Positions 5,351-12,536 of a DNA stretch of 19,562 nucleotides are shown here, piece by piece. Positions within the stretch are counted from its first letter, which is position 1. Each line of letters opens with the position of its first letter. The position numbers were made by a program, and so were the translations under genes. Below the pieces are notes generated by a model that saw nothing but the letters and a program-made list of their open reading frames with translations, searched no databases and had not been told where the DNA came from. This stretch comes from an uncultured Methanomicrobiales archaeon (GTDB lineage: Archaea > Thermoplasmatota > Thermoplasmata > Methanomassiliicoccales > Methanomethylophilaceae), in contig CALAVG010000049.1 in the NCBI GenBank assembly GCA_937892275.1, positions 1-19,562 on the forward strand, read 5' to 3'.

Positions 5351-5387
5351 GTAAGATAATTGTAAGACAATTGTAAGTGTTTAAATA
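5351..5387 (+). promoter_or_regulatory. Promoter of the 5445-6263 operon with three phased GTAAG repeats
   Basis: GTAAG occurs at 5351, 5362 and 5373, exactly 11 bases apart, directly before the TATA box TTTAAATA at 5380-5387. This is the cleanest copy of the motif in the window. Transcription would start near 5408-5412, putting a GGGG/CCCC hairpin at the very 5' end of the transcript. The position next to the TATA box, where TFB contacts DNA, suits a repressor or activator site (inference). Confidence 0.7.
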
Positions 5388-5415
5388 GGATAAACACATA
5401 ACGCGATACCATGAA

Positions 5416-5444
5416 GGGGGAGACCCCGACAAGGAACGATTGGA
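5416..5444 (+). promoter_or_regulatory. Conserved 5' leader hairpin with GAGA loop and ribosome binding site
   Basis: GGGG (5416-5419) and CCCC (5424-5427) enclose GAGA, a GNRA-type tetraloop. It is followed by GACAAGGAACGATTGGA and ATGAAC at 5445. The match to 1901-1935 is strong in the single-stranded part and weaker in the stem, as expected for a conserved structure. Confidence 0.5.
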
Positions 5445-5696
5445 ATGAACAGAGAAGGAGCACACTTTGAGACCGGAAAGATCTATGATTGCAGTAGGAC
5501 CAACATGAAAGCGAAAGTGACCTTCGTGGACCATGAGACGGGAGAGATCACTATCGTCCTTTGCGATGCACAGGGTCACGCATTCACTGGAAAGGAACAC
5601 ATCGGGAATATTGTTTGGAACGAGTTCCGCGAGTGCGAGTGGTGTTACTTCGAGGGTGCGGATATCAGCATCTCGGCATGCACGGAGGTGACCTGA
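5445..5696 (+). CDS. Hypothetical small protein, 83 aa
   Basis: First gene of the second cassette operon. The ATG at 5445 (MNREGAHFETGKIYDCS) is supported by the leader shared with 1933; an ATG at 5411 is out of frame. The product appears all-beta: strands KAKVTFVDHETGEITIVLCDAQG, then VWNEFRECEWCYFEGADISISA, with four Cys, none in a standard zinc pattern. The start FETGKIYDCSRTN followed by short strands could be a small beta-barrel (inference). It has no sequence similarity to the first gene of the other operon beyond the MN start, so the shared leader drives different proteins. Its end, GAGGTGACC-TGA, doubles as the ribosome binding site of the next gene. Confidence 0.68.
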   Translation: MNREGAHFETGKIYDCSRTNMKAKVTFVDHETGEITIVLCDAQGHAFTGKEHIGNIVWNEFRECEWCYFEGADISISACTEVT

Positions 5697-6080
5697 ATGA
5701 TCGGAGAGCAGACCCGCGTACTCGTCAGATGCGGTGGCAAATATCAGTATTGGGGAAAGAAGATCGATGCCGAGAAGTTCTACTTCGAGGGTATGATCGC
5801 CTGCGAGGGATCGGAGAGCGATAGGTACGGGGATATCTACTGCCAGCTCGCAAATGGTGCGACCTATGCGTCCGATGATTATGTGTTGGTCAAGGGAATA
5901 AGCATGCTCATACCCGTCAACTCGTTCTTCATCTTGAAACTCAAGATGGCCAGTGGCAAGGAACTGTTCCTCGCCATGACCAGATCCTCGGACGAGGCAG
6001 AGATGTACACCGCAGTCGGTAAGTTCGGAACGCTCGACGATTGCTTGGCATACATCGATGATCACGATGAGGTGGCCTGA
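5697..6080 (+). CDS. Hypothetical protein, 127 aa
   Basis: ATG at 5697 directly follows the upstream TGA, with GGAGG 8 bases before. The junction and first codons (ATGATCGG) are identical to those at 2107, although the proteins differ after MIG. It has an N-terminal beta-rich half (RVLVRCGGKYQYWGKKIDAEKFYFEG), a middle YASDDYVLVKGISMLIPVNSFFILKLKM that is hydrophobic but too charged for a membrane helix, and a C-terminal helix TLDDCLAYIDDHDEVA. The pattern of strand pair, then helix near an acidic end, fits the small modular proteins of this region. Function unknown. Confidence 0.7.
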   Translation: MIGEQTRVLVRCGGKYQYWGKKIDAEKFYFEGMIACEGSESDRYGDIYCQLANGATYASDDYVLVKGISMLIPVNSFFILKLKMASGKELFLAMTRSSDEAEMYTAVGKFGTLDDCLAYIDDHDEVA

Positions 6081-6263
6081 ATGAATGTATCGCAGCTCCG
6101 TTCCATCGCGGAATCCATATTGGAACAGATAGAGGATTGGGACGACGATACGGTCATCCATACCAGTTGCAACACATACGGCATGCCGTACACGATATTG
6201 GAGGTCTCCGATGGGTTCATTGACTACACGGACATCCGCATGGAGGATGATGACGATTACTGA
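6081..6263 (+). CDS. Hypothetical acidic small protein, 60 aa
   Basis: ATG at 6081 directly follows the TGA of the previous gene, whose last codons GAGGTGGCC provide the ribosome binding site; this is the third use of that junction in the window. The product is very acidic (ends MEDDDDY). A helix at residues 3-18 (VSQLRSIAESILEQIE) is followed by strands VIHTSCN, YTILEVSDGFIDYTDI. High negative charge and small size are seen in DNA-mimic or inhibitor proteins such as anti-restriction and anti-CRISPR proteins, but there is no family match, so this is only a possibility. Last gene of the operon; the 3' element follows within two bases. Confidence 0.65.
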   Translation: MNVSQLRSIAESILEQIEDWDDDTVIHTSCNTYGMPYTILEVSDGFIDYTDIRMEDDDDY

Positions 6264-6264
6264 G

Positions 6265-6370
6265 ATACTTCCTATGGAAGTATGAGCACAACATAACACT
6301 GATCAGTCCTCCGACGGGTGCAGTTGTTATATCTATGCATCCTTCATCATCCAATCAAGTCCGTCGGAGG
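6265..6370 (+). other. Conserved 3' element of cassette operon, copy 2 (stem-loops)
   Basis: A perfect hairpin ATACTTCC-TAT-GGAAGTAT (6265-6283) begins just after the stop. Next comes GAGCACAACATAACACT (6284-6300), two substitutions from the copy at 5109-5125, then a perfect 10-bp stem CCTCCGACGG (6308-6317) with CCGTCGGAGG (6361-6370) around a 43-base pyrimidine-rich loop. The long-loop stem has a different sequence but the same form as at 5203-5258, so structure rather than sequence is kept. No gene is seen in 6264-6463. Confidence 0.6.
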
Positions 6371-6433
6371 GGCGGTCATAGGCGGTCGGTTCTCATGCCG
6401 ACTGCCGTCAATCCTATACAACCGAAGAATTAC

Positions 6434-6441
6434 TTTAAATA
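6434..6441 (+). promoter_or_regulatory. TATA box of the toxin-antitoxin operon
   Basis: TTTAAATA lies about 26 bases before the antitoxin ATG at 6464, so transcription probably starts at or just before the start codon (leaderless). The upstream purine run GAGAGG would then not be in the message. Confidence 0.55.
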
Positions 6442-6463
6442 GACATGAGAGGATGATTGCAAT

Positions 6464-6616
6464 ATGGATATATCAAAATCAGATGATGCGTCCACCCCCA
6501 ATGCAGAAACGATCTTGGCCTTCAAGGAGGTGGAAGATATGGACTCTGGAAAAGTCGAGTTCAAGACCTTCAACTCCGTAGAAGATATGTTCAAAGACAT
6601 TCTGGGGGAAGAATGA
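6464..6616 (+). CDS. Antitoxin of a YafQ-type toxin-antitoxin pair, short form, 50 aa
   Basis: ATG at 6464 gives 50 residues, too short for many ORF finders. PNAETILAFKEVEDMDSGKV followed by FKTFNSVEDMFKDILGEE is the C-terminal toxin-binding part of RelB/DinJ-type antitoxins, which wraps around and blocks the toxin. The usual N-terminal ribbon-helix-helix DNA-binding half is missing; before residue 12 there is only a short polar tail, and no RHH remnant is visible upstream. So it can probably neutralise but not repress. The stop overlaps the toxin start (ATGA), the usual coupling that keeps antitoxin in excess. The family call rests on motif and neighbour. Confidence 0.72.
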   Translation: MDISKSDDASTPNAETILAFKEVEDMDSGKVEFKTFNSVEDMFKDILGEE

Positions 6617-6891
6617 TTTACAGTCTAAGATACACAAGTAAATTTAAAACCGATTTGAAGAGAGCTCAAAAGAGTGGAAATTTTGATGCTTCTGACCTAC
6701 AATATGTGCTAGATCTGCTTATGAACGGCAAGAAACTGCCAAGGGAATACCTTAATCATGAACTTCATGGAAAATATAGTGCATATATGGAATGTCATCT
6801 TAGCGGAGGATGGCTTTTGATGTACTCATACAATCATGATGAACTGATTCTGACCGCAATCAGACTTGGAACTCACGCCGATTTATTCTAA
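6613..6891 (+). CDS. yafQ: YafQ-family mRNA interferase toxin, 92 aa
   Basis: A RelE/ParE-superfamily toxin of usual length (92 aa), translated from an ATGA overlap with the antitoxin. YafQ toxins cut mRNA on the ribosome. Visible family motifs: basic N-terminal helix FKTDLKRAQKSG, then NHELHG (His49), ECHLSGGWLLMY (His62, Trp67) and the closing GTHADLF (His88, Phe92). The position just before Trp67, normally Asp in E. coli YafQ (KPDW), is Gly66, so activity may be altered. This residue comparison is from memory of the family. Neighbouring genes on both sides are unrelated, so this is an independent stability module. A terminator follows directly. Confidence 0.85.
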   Translation: MIYSLRYTSKFKTDLKRAQKSGNFDASDLQYVLDLLMNGKKLPREYLNHELHGKYSAYMECHLSGGWLLMYSYNHDELILTAIRLGTHADLF

Positions 6892-6917
6892 GGGTTCATC
6901 CCTTGAAACTTTTTTTT
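6890..6917 (+). terminator. Hairpin and T-run terminator of the toxin gene
   Basis: AAGGG (6890-6894) and CCCTT (6900-6904) form a 5-bp stem overlapping the stop codon, followed by eight T (6910-6917). Poly-T alone can terminate archaeal transcription. From here to 7065 I see no gene, only G-rich runs near 7020-7045. Confidence 0.6.
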
Positions 6918-7065
6918 ATTTCAATCATAAATTGACAGATATACTGTCTGTCCGTTCTAAGGGCTTTTGACAAGTCAGTAGTGTTCGGATACGTCTGAAC
7001 GTTCCTTTTCGGTTCTGAGGGGGTTTTTGGGGGTCTGTGGGGATGGTTCCCTGGGATCGGATAAC

Positions 7066-8031
7066 TCAGATGCGGAGATATCCTTTCAGGAGCGAGTTCT
7101 TGTTCCATTCGTGCACATAATAGAAGAACGGCTTAATGCCTATGGGGTAGCTGCCGTACTTGGTGGTGCATTCGCAGTAGATGTACTCCTTGCCGTCGAC
7201 CTCGTAGGCGTAGCCGAATGTATCGTCCATGACGATTCCGGCCGCAACGTGGTACTCGTGGGAGAACGGTGTCTCGATCTCCACGAACAACGGGATTGCA
7301 TCGTATCCCATTATCCTTATGAGCGTTATGAACAGGAACGCCTTGTCCTCACAGTCGCCGCTGTTGTCCCAAAGGGTCTCGGCGGGGAATTTCCAGTAGT
7401 CACTGTAACGGTACTTGTAGGAGTCCTCCTCGTATGGGATGCTCTGTACGAACTTGAGGACGAAATCCGCCCTGTGGTAGCTGTCCATGTCCTTGGTTAT
7501 CTCCATGAACCTGTCGGCTATGGCCATGAGGTATGGGTCGTCCACTGTGATAAGTTCGTCCACATCGTCGAACCACTTGGAGACCCAGAACTGTATCGCA
7601 CGATATCCCTTGTACCATTCGACGGGGTACTCGATGGTCATGGTTATCTCGGTGTCCCTGTAGCCGGAATACATCAGGATGGGGGATGAGAACATGTCAG
7701 ATGAGTACTTCCATGTGTATGTGTGGACGGGATCGAGGTCGTAGCCGTCGTCGAACTCTGTATAGCGTTTCTCCGTGATGTAGCCGGACGTATCGAAGTC
7801 TATCTGGGAAGTGTCCACGGTGAACGATTCGGCGGTCTGTATCGCTGGGGATGCCATCGAAAGGAACAGCAGTACGATGGTCCCCAGGAGGGATCCGATG
7901 AACAGACCGACGGAGCGTCTAGAGAACACTCCCCTGTGGCGGGTGAACATGACATATTCCGCATCCAGCATGTCGGACAGTGTGTTAATTGCTGTCCTAT
8001 GTAGGAGTGGGATCATGCCATCGGTCTGCAT
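7066..8031 (-). CDS. Membrane-anchored transglutaminase-like protein, 321 aa
   Basis: The frame extends to 8610 but that overlaps the upstream gene antisense to nothing real; ATG at 8031 (MQTDGMIPLL) sits about 25 bases after TATA-like CTATATA, so I start there. A basic stretch (RHRGVFSRRS, 31-40) precedes one membrane helix (41-63), leaving about 255 residues probably outside the cell. The papain-like transglutaminase/protease core is at about 185-290: Cys227 in NSGDCEDKA, His261 in SHEYHVAAG, and an acidic residue near YIYCECTT (Glu287 in the usual Asp place). Such proteins cross-link or cleave proteins. It ends the surface-protein locus and may process or link the secreted proteins encoded upstream (inference). 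Confidence 0.8.
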   Translation of the reverse strand: MQTDGMIPLLHRTAINTLSDMLDAEYVMFTRHRGVFSRRSVGLFIGSLLGTIVLLFLSMASPAIQTAESFTVDTSQIDFDTSGYITEKRYTEFDDGYDLDPVHTYTWKYSSDMFSSPILMYSGYRDTEITMTIEYPVEWYKGYRAIQFWVSKWFDDVDELITVDDPYLMAIADRFMEITKDMDSYHRADFVLKFVQSIPYEEDSYKYRYSDYWKFPAETLWDNSGDCEDKAFLFITLIRIMGYDAIPLFVEIETPFSHEYHVAAGIVMDDTFGYAYEVDGKEYIYCECTTKYGSYPIGIKPFFYYVHEWNKNSLLKGYLRI

Positions 8032-8054
8032 GAGGGTGTGATTGCCCCTCGGAG

Positions 8055-8062
8055 GTATATAG
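8055..8062 (-). promoter_or_regulatory. TATA box of the transglutaminase-like gene
   Basis: CTATATAC on the minus strand, about 25-30 bases before ATG 8031, implying its own promoter and a leaderless or nearly leaderless message, separate from the upstream operon. Confidence 0.5.
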
Positions 8063-8071
8063 GGATTAATC

Positions 8072-8122
8072 AAAAAAGCGGATTCGGGGGTCGGGAAAGG
8101 GGTTTGAGGGGCCGAAGCCCCT
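8072..8122 (-). terminator. Terminator of the beta-helix protein operon
   Basis: On the minus strand AGGGGC-TTCG-GCCCCT (8122-8107), a stem with a very stable UUCG loop, begins 18 bases after the stop at 8141. A run of six T follows at 8077-8072, just before the TATA box of the next gene. Confidence 0.6.
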
Positions 8123-8140
8123 TGATTGGTTATTGTTGCC

Positions 8141-10351
8141 TCATGCTGTGGTCGGAAGATTCTCGAAGGAAACTTTCTCGCCGCCCCATTTGATGATGAT
8201 GTCGGCATCATCTCCGGCCATGTGGGTGTTGAGATCTGTATCGTAGAGCACATAATGATTGAGGTAGGCCAACGAATTTTCAATCTCTTTGTAATCATCA
8301 AAGCTCTTGCCCTTCCAGTTATCCGTATCAGTACTGAGGACCAAATTCTCCTTGAACATGCCTTTGGTGACTTCTTTGAATGTTGCACCGTCGTCACCGC
8401 TGTAATACATCTTACAGTCGGAATCGAGATCGATCTTGATCTTATCCTGCCAGCTGTCTCCCACTCCCCAATACTGGAGGGAGAAGAGAAGCTCGAATGA
8501 TGTATTTCCGTTCTCATGGATGGCTGTGATGACTGTGTTGTACATATCGATTTTCCATTCACCGTGAGCTTTATCGGGTCCGTTGGTGATGTTGACAACC
8601 GCGAAATCATTAGATGTTCCCTTGAATGTGCTTATTCCGGTCAGGGTACAGTCTTTGAAGGTATAGTTACCCGGGTGGCGGAGCTGTACAGCATCCCATC
8701 CCTTGAGGTCACATCCATCGAAGCTGGCAGTTATCTTACCTGTGCCTTCTTCTCTTATGTTGACATCGTACATGGATTCTGCAACACAATCTTTCATGTT
8801 GAGGGTTATGTTCCCCGTGTTGTTGTAGATGCATACTGTTGCGGCCCTGTATTTGTCCTTGATCCCTTTCAGGTCAAGATCGGTAAGGTTCAGTGTGATA
8901 TTGGAGGACTGTCCGCTGACGGCGATGACGGCAACTGCTGTTGATACGGTGCCATCTGTCCTACAACCTACCTGCTCGATGGATCCATTCTTGATGGTCA
9001 CACCGTCGCTTGCGATGGATATGACGTTCTGATACGATACATCTGTACCAGAGTGGTTCTTCAGTGTGTATCCGGCGAGGTCGATGGTCAGAGCCTTGTC
9101 AATCGTCAGGCTGGTGTTCTCTGCCATGGTGACATCCTTCAGAAGGACGACAGACTGATCGGCAGTCGCATTGGTGACTGCGTCCACAAGAGTCTTGGAG
9201 TACTGTGCATTGGATGTGTTCCTTGCCTCCATCATATCCAGTTCGATGACATCGAATCCGGAGAAGTGGGTGGTCTGGAATGTTACCGTGGATGTTCCAT
9301 CGCCGTTGTCCACGATGCTGAGGATATCGGGCTGTTCTTCAAGCGTTCCGTTGTATGTGATGTCCAGAGGTCCTGTGAATGGTACGACCACGGTCACTGT
9401 GACGGTCTCTCCGCCGAATGATGTGATGGGTCCTGTACCGGAATCCGTCAGACTGAGTTCCAGCGTTGCTGAGGAGACCGAGCTGACGGCATCTGTGACG
9501 TCCACATCGAGCGTGACGACACCTGTCGCCGCTTCATCGATGGATCTCATGGCATTCTCAGGGAATGTCACGCTGACCGCTCCGAGGGGATCCAAGGTCG
9601 AAGATGCACTTGATGCCGTCGGGACGGTGTTGGCCGAGAATGTGGTCGCTGTGGTTCCTGATACCACTGCCGTATTCTTGTTGGTACTCACGGTCATGAA
9701 GACGGGTTCGGTGTACTGGTAGTCCACCTGATATGCCTCAGAGACCATGCTGATCGTGAATGCACTAGGCAGGCTGCTCTGTATGAGTCCTTCGTTGGTC
9801 ACTACCTTCACAGACAGATCATACCGGTCGAATCCGCCTGTGGCGGTATTCTTAGGCAGAACGATTCCGCTGGTGGCGTCCCCGAATGCGTATCCGAGGT
9901 GGTTGTTGAATGTGATGGGCGTGGTTCCGTCAAGGGTATGTCCGTTGATTGAACCGGAGACGTAGAACTTGATGGCGCTGTTCAGAAGGCTGTCGCTCAC
10001 TTCGGGTACGGAGATATAGAGCCTGTACAGCGAGTTGACTGTGGATTTGTTCGTTATCGTGTAATCGGACGTTATCGTCCTGTTGGCTTGGAGATATGAG
10101 ATGTTCAGCTCGTCATCGTCGACAGTTGCTGCGGTCCCGTAGGTTTCGGGGGTGTATTCTGTCGAAGGACTGTTCGTGAGTGAGATCGTGGGGTCGGAGA
10201 ACATGCCGTCGATGTCGATGACGGCAGAAGTGACCTTGATCTCCCCTGTCTCCGTGTCGGAGAACCAGGAGTATGTGACACCGCTTACGGCCGTAAGGCA
10301 TAGCGCAACGACCAGAACGGATGCCAAGATTGCTTTGTATTCTGCTTTCAT
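8141..10351 (-). CDS. Secreted beta-helix surface protein with SipW-type signal peptide, 736 aa
   Basis: ATG at 10351 (MKAEYKAILASV) matches the start of its neighbour at 12403; an ATG at 10360 adds three residues. Signal peptide: helix AILASVLVVALCLTAVSG, then VTYSWFSDTETGE, the pattern of SipW clients such as TasA and camelysin. Residues about 30-235 look like a TasA/camelysin-type beta domain. About 260-375 is a beta-sandwich ending TTHFSGFDVIELD, a motif common at the end of secreted-protein sandwich domains. About 385-600 holds beta-helix repeats (LTIDLAGYTLKNHSG, GVTIKNGSIEQ, ITLNLTDLDLKG). Many N-x-S/T sites could be glycosylated. Probably a cell-surface adhesin or matrix protein. Paralog of the 10418-12403 product. 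Confidence 0.85.
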   Translation of the reverse strand: MKAEYKAILASVLVVALCLTAVSGVTYSWFSDTETGEIKVTSAVIDIDGMFSDPTISLTNSPSTEYTPETYGTAATVDDDELNISYLQANRTITSDYTITNKSTVNSLYRLYISVPEVSDSLLNSAIKFYVSGSINGHTLDGTTPITFNNHLGYAFGDATSGIVLPKNTATGGFDRYDLSVKVVTNEGLIQSSLPSAFTISMVSEAYQVDYQYTEPVFMTVSTNKNTAVVSGTTATTFSANTVPTASSASSTLDPLGAVSVTFPENAMRSIDEAATGVVTLDVDVTDAVSSVSSATLELSLTDSGTGPITSFGGETVTVTVVVPFTGPLDITYNGTLEEQPDILSIVDNGDGTSTVTFQTTHFSGFDVIELDMMEARNTSNAQYSKTLVDAVTNATADQSVVLLKDVTMAENTSLTIDKALTIDLAGYTLKNHSGTDVSYQNVISIASDGVTIKNGSIEQVGCRTDGTVSTAVAVIAVSGQSSNITLNLTDLDLKGIKDKYRAATVCIYNNTGNITLNMKDCVAESMYDVNIREEGTGKITASFDGCDLKGWDAVQLRHPGNYTFKDCTLTGISTFKGTSNDFAVVNITNGPDKAHGEWKIDMYNTVITAIHENGNTSFELLFSLQYWGVGDSWQDKIKIDLDSDCKMYYSGDDGATFKEVTKGMFKENLVLSTDTDNWKGKSFDDYKEIENSLAYLNHYVLYDTDLNTHMAGDDADIIIKWGGEKVSFENLPTTA

Positions 10352-10376
10352 TGATATCATCTTCTTGATTGGGGTT

Positions 10377-10408
10377 ATCCCCCGTCCCGTTGCCCGGGAT
10401 CGGGGGAT
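10377..10408 (-). other. Strong stem-loop between the two surface-protein genes
   Basis: ATCCCCCG-A-TCCCG on the minus strand pairs with CGGGACGGGGGAT across a five-base loop, leaving one bulged A: a 13-bp GC-rich stem in the 66-base gap. With no T-run after it, it is more likely an RNA processing or stability site that sets different levels of the two proteins, or a partial terminator (inference). Confidence 0.6.
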
Positions 10409-10417
10409 TATGGGGTT

Positions 10418-12403
10418 TCAGGCGACCACAGACGTGTTGGCCGGTGTTCCGTCGATACCGAAGTAGTGGACGGCGTTGGTCACCAGATGCTCTCCCGTCT
10501 CAGAGCTGTCGATGACATCACCATCGATGGTCAGGGAGAACGTGGTCTCCAACTGGTCTCCGGGGTATCCGTATGCGTTGGGCTTGTAGTAGACGGCGAT
10601 CGGACAGTCGGCATTGACGTCCACGTTGACGTCCGTGTACTGGATCTTTCCGGAGGCCACTGCAAGATTCTCTGCATCCATGAGCGTGTACTCACAATCG
10701 GTGATTGTGACGTTTCCGCCCCTTACGGACATAGCGGGCCCGGAATAGACGTTGAATGTACAGTCATTGATGGTCCAATCTCCTGACTGCTGGATCTGAA
10801 TGGCGGATGATACTCTCCAGTTCTCGTCGATCAGGGTCCTTCCGATGTTGAACTCTACACCGTCTGCATAGAATGACGAGATTCCACGGCCGATGCTTCC
10901 ATTGGTAATGACACCGGCCCCGAACTCGGAGTTGATGGAACCGCCGTCGATCCACACGTTGGATCCGTGTGTCACGAAGATGGGTGCTCCCCTATCGGCG
11001 GAGACGTCCACTTCCATAAGGATAAGGTAGTCCTGCATCCCATATGTCGCGTCGTTTACTCCAACGATGATTGGGATCGTGTTCTCGGTCACGCTCGTGG
11101 AGATGATCTTCCCGAATGCGAATGCAACGGATGCGCCGTTATATGCCCAGATTCCTCCAGTCTTGGACACGCCAAGGGTGTGTCCGTTCATGTCGATGGT
11201 AGCGGTCTTTCCAGCGACATTCAGAGAATCCACTGATACGTCTGCGAACATCTTGATGACTTCATTCTCCTTGCAGGTATCGATTGCTGCCTGAAGGGTC
11301 TCGTAGGATGCCCCAGTGGTGAGGTTCTTTGCAACGGTGCCATCGGGAACGACGGTCTTTACCGCTGTGTAGGGCGAGAAGTCGTTGGCTGTGATTTTGA
11401 TAACAGTGTTCTCTCCGTCGAAGGAAATGTCGTAGAGTCCGCTACCGATGACCTCGCCCTCGTGATAGAGCACAAGGCTGTCGGCTGCATCCGTCCAGTC
11501 TCCGCCGAGGATCATTTTGATGATTGCGTTGTCAGTGGCGATATCATCGAACTCGACGGGGTTTCCGTCAACATCCGTGAATGCGACGTCGATTCCTCCG
11601 AGGATGACGTCGCCGTTGTGCAGAGCGATAAGGGGATCGTCGGAGATTGCCTGTATGCTGACCTTGACGTCCTCGGTCATGGTCGGGAGTTCCACGATGG
11701 ATCTGGTAACGTCTGAATTGGCGAGAGCGACTGTGAACTCAGACTCGGTTCCCCCCATGACTGCCTTGTTGGACACTGCGCCCTGTATGATGTTGCCCTG
11801 AATGAGGTTGTAGTCGACAGAGATGCTGTATGCCCTGCCCTGATACTGGTTTCCGGCGGATTCGTTGAACTGGATGACCAGTTTCTCGTCGAACGTGTTG
11901 TTGGGTGCGTTCGCGACGATGGACACAGAATCCCATGTCTGTTCCAAGATGGAACCGTCGGTGTGTGTCGTGAAGATCGTGAACGGGTTGGTGGCAAGAG
12001 GAACATCGGAGTTGTCGATGACCTTGTCCTCCACGTAGTAGTTGACATTGATGTTGTTGTCGATCGTGTTCGTAAAATTGAGTGTGATGATGTCACCGGG
12101 AACACCGTTGACTGCGTTCACAGTGATTGTCCCTACATCGGTTCCGGCGGTGTAATCCAGGGTCACTGTTCCACCGACATCGGTATGTGTGGGTACGCCA
12201 TTGACCAATTCGATGGGGTTTCCTCCATACGACTGGACTGTTCCTGTGATGTTCGATGTGATTAGCTTCATCTGTCCTGCTGTGACGTTGACCTCTGTGG
12301 ACTCCTCGTCTGTGAACCAGGAGTATGTGACTCCACCTACGGCGCTCAGACAGAGGGCCAGTACAAGGACGGACGCCAGTATCGCTTTCTGTGTGTTTTT
12401 CAT
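10418..12403 (-). CDS. Secreted beta-helix surface protein with SipW-type signal peptide, 661 aa
   Basis: ATG at 12403 with GAGG 8 bases upstream. SipW-type signal: MKNTQKAILASVLVLALCLS, then AVGGVTYSWFTDEES. Residues about 27-215 resemble TasA/camelysin: PGDIITLNFTN, then DEKLVIQFNESAGNQYQGRAYSI. About 220-345 is a sandwich domain ending VIKITANDFSPYTAV. Residues about 355-640 form beta-helix repeats introduced by SYETLQAAIDTCKENEVIK, followed by TATIDMNGHTLGV and other short strand turns. The signal and domain order match the downstream 736-residue protein, though the middle and end are diverged, so they are an old tandem duplication. Likely exported, processed by the peptidase at 14312-14965 and placed on the surface. 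Confidence 0.85.
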   Translation of the reverse strand: MKNTQKAILASVLVLALCLSAVGGVTYSWFTDEESTEVNVTAGQMKLITSNITGTVQSYGGNPIELVNGVPTHTDVGGTVTLDYTAGTDVGTITVNAVNGVPGDIITLNFTNTIDNNINVNYYVEDKVIDNSDVPLATNPFTIFTTHTDGSILEQTWDSVSIVANAPNNTFDEKLVIQFNESAGNQYQGRAYSISVDYNLIQGNIIQGAVSNKAVMGGTESEFTVALANSDVTRSIVELPTMTEDVKVSIQAISDDPLIALHNGDVILGGIDVAFTDVDGNPVEFDDIATDNAIIKMILGGDWTDAADSLVLYHEGEVIGSGLYDISFDGENTVIKITANDFSPYTAVKTVVPDGTVAKNLTTGASYETLQAAIDTCKENEVIKMFADVSVDSLNVAGKTATIDMNGHTLGVSKTGGIWAYNGASVAFAFGKIISTSVTENTIPIIVGVNDATYGMQDYLILMEVDVSADRGAPIFVTHGSNVWIDGGSINSEFGAGVITNGSIGRGISSFYADGVEFNIGRTLIDENWRVSSAIQIQQSGDWTINDCTFNVYSGPAMSVRGGNVTITDCEYTLMDAENLAVASGKIQYTDVNVDVNADCPIAVYYKPNAYGYPGDQLETTFSLTIDGDVIDSSETGEHLVTNAVHYFGIDGTPANTSVVA

Positions 12404-12536
12404 TATATTTACCTCTTAGAGATATGAGAAAGTGTTTGGATCTTTACCACAGAACGGAGGAATGCGACCTCCTTTCCGTGTTGGTTGGTGGTTTGAGGAT
12501 GCGTACACAAGGCCGATGATACAATTCCCATCGGGG
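12404..12536 (-). other. Intergenic gap in the surface locus
   Basis: Holds the ribosome binding site of the 12403 gene and GGAGG/CCTCC (12455-12459 and 12467-12471 region) that could form a short hairpin. I see no clear TATA box, so readthrough from the SipW promoter is possible. Confidence 0.35.

Noticed and set aside
5109..6370. Integron-type attC sites at the operon ends
   Set aside because: The stems have long loops, but the conserved core bases of attC sites are not seen and there is no integron integrase in the window.
7027..7689. 220-residue plus-strand frame
   Set aside because: Antisense to the transglutaminase-like gene, whose catalytic motifs are clear; no ribosome binding site.
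7066..8610. 514-residue version of the transglutaminase-like protein
   Set aside because: The extension covers the terminator, TATA box and the end of the next gene, with low-complexity translation.
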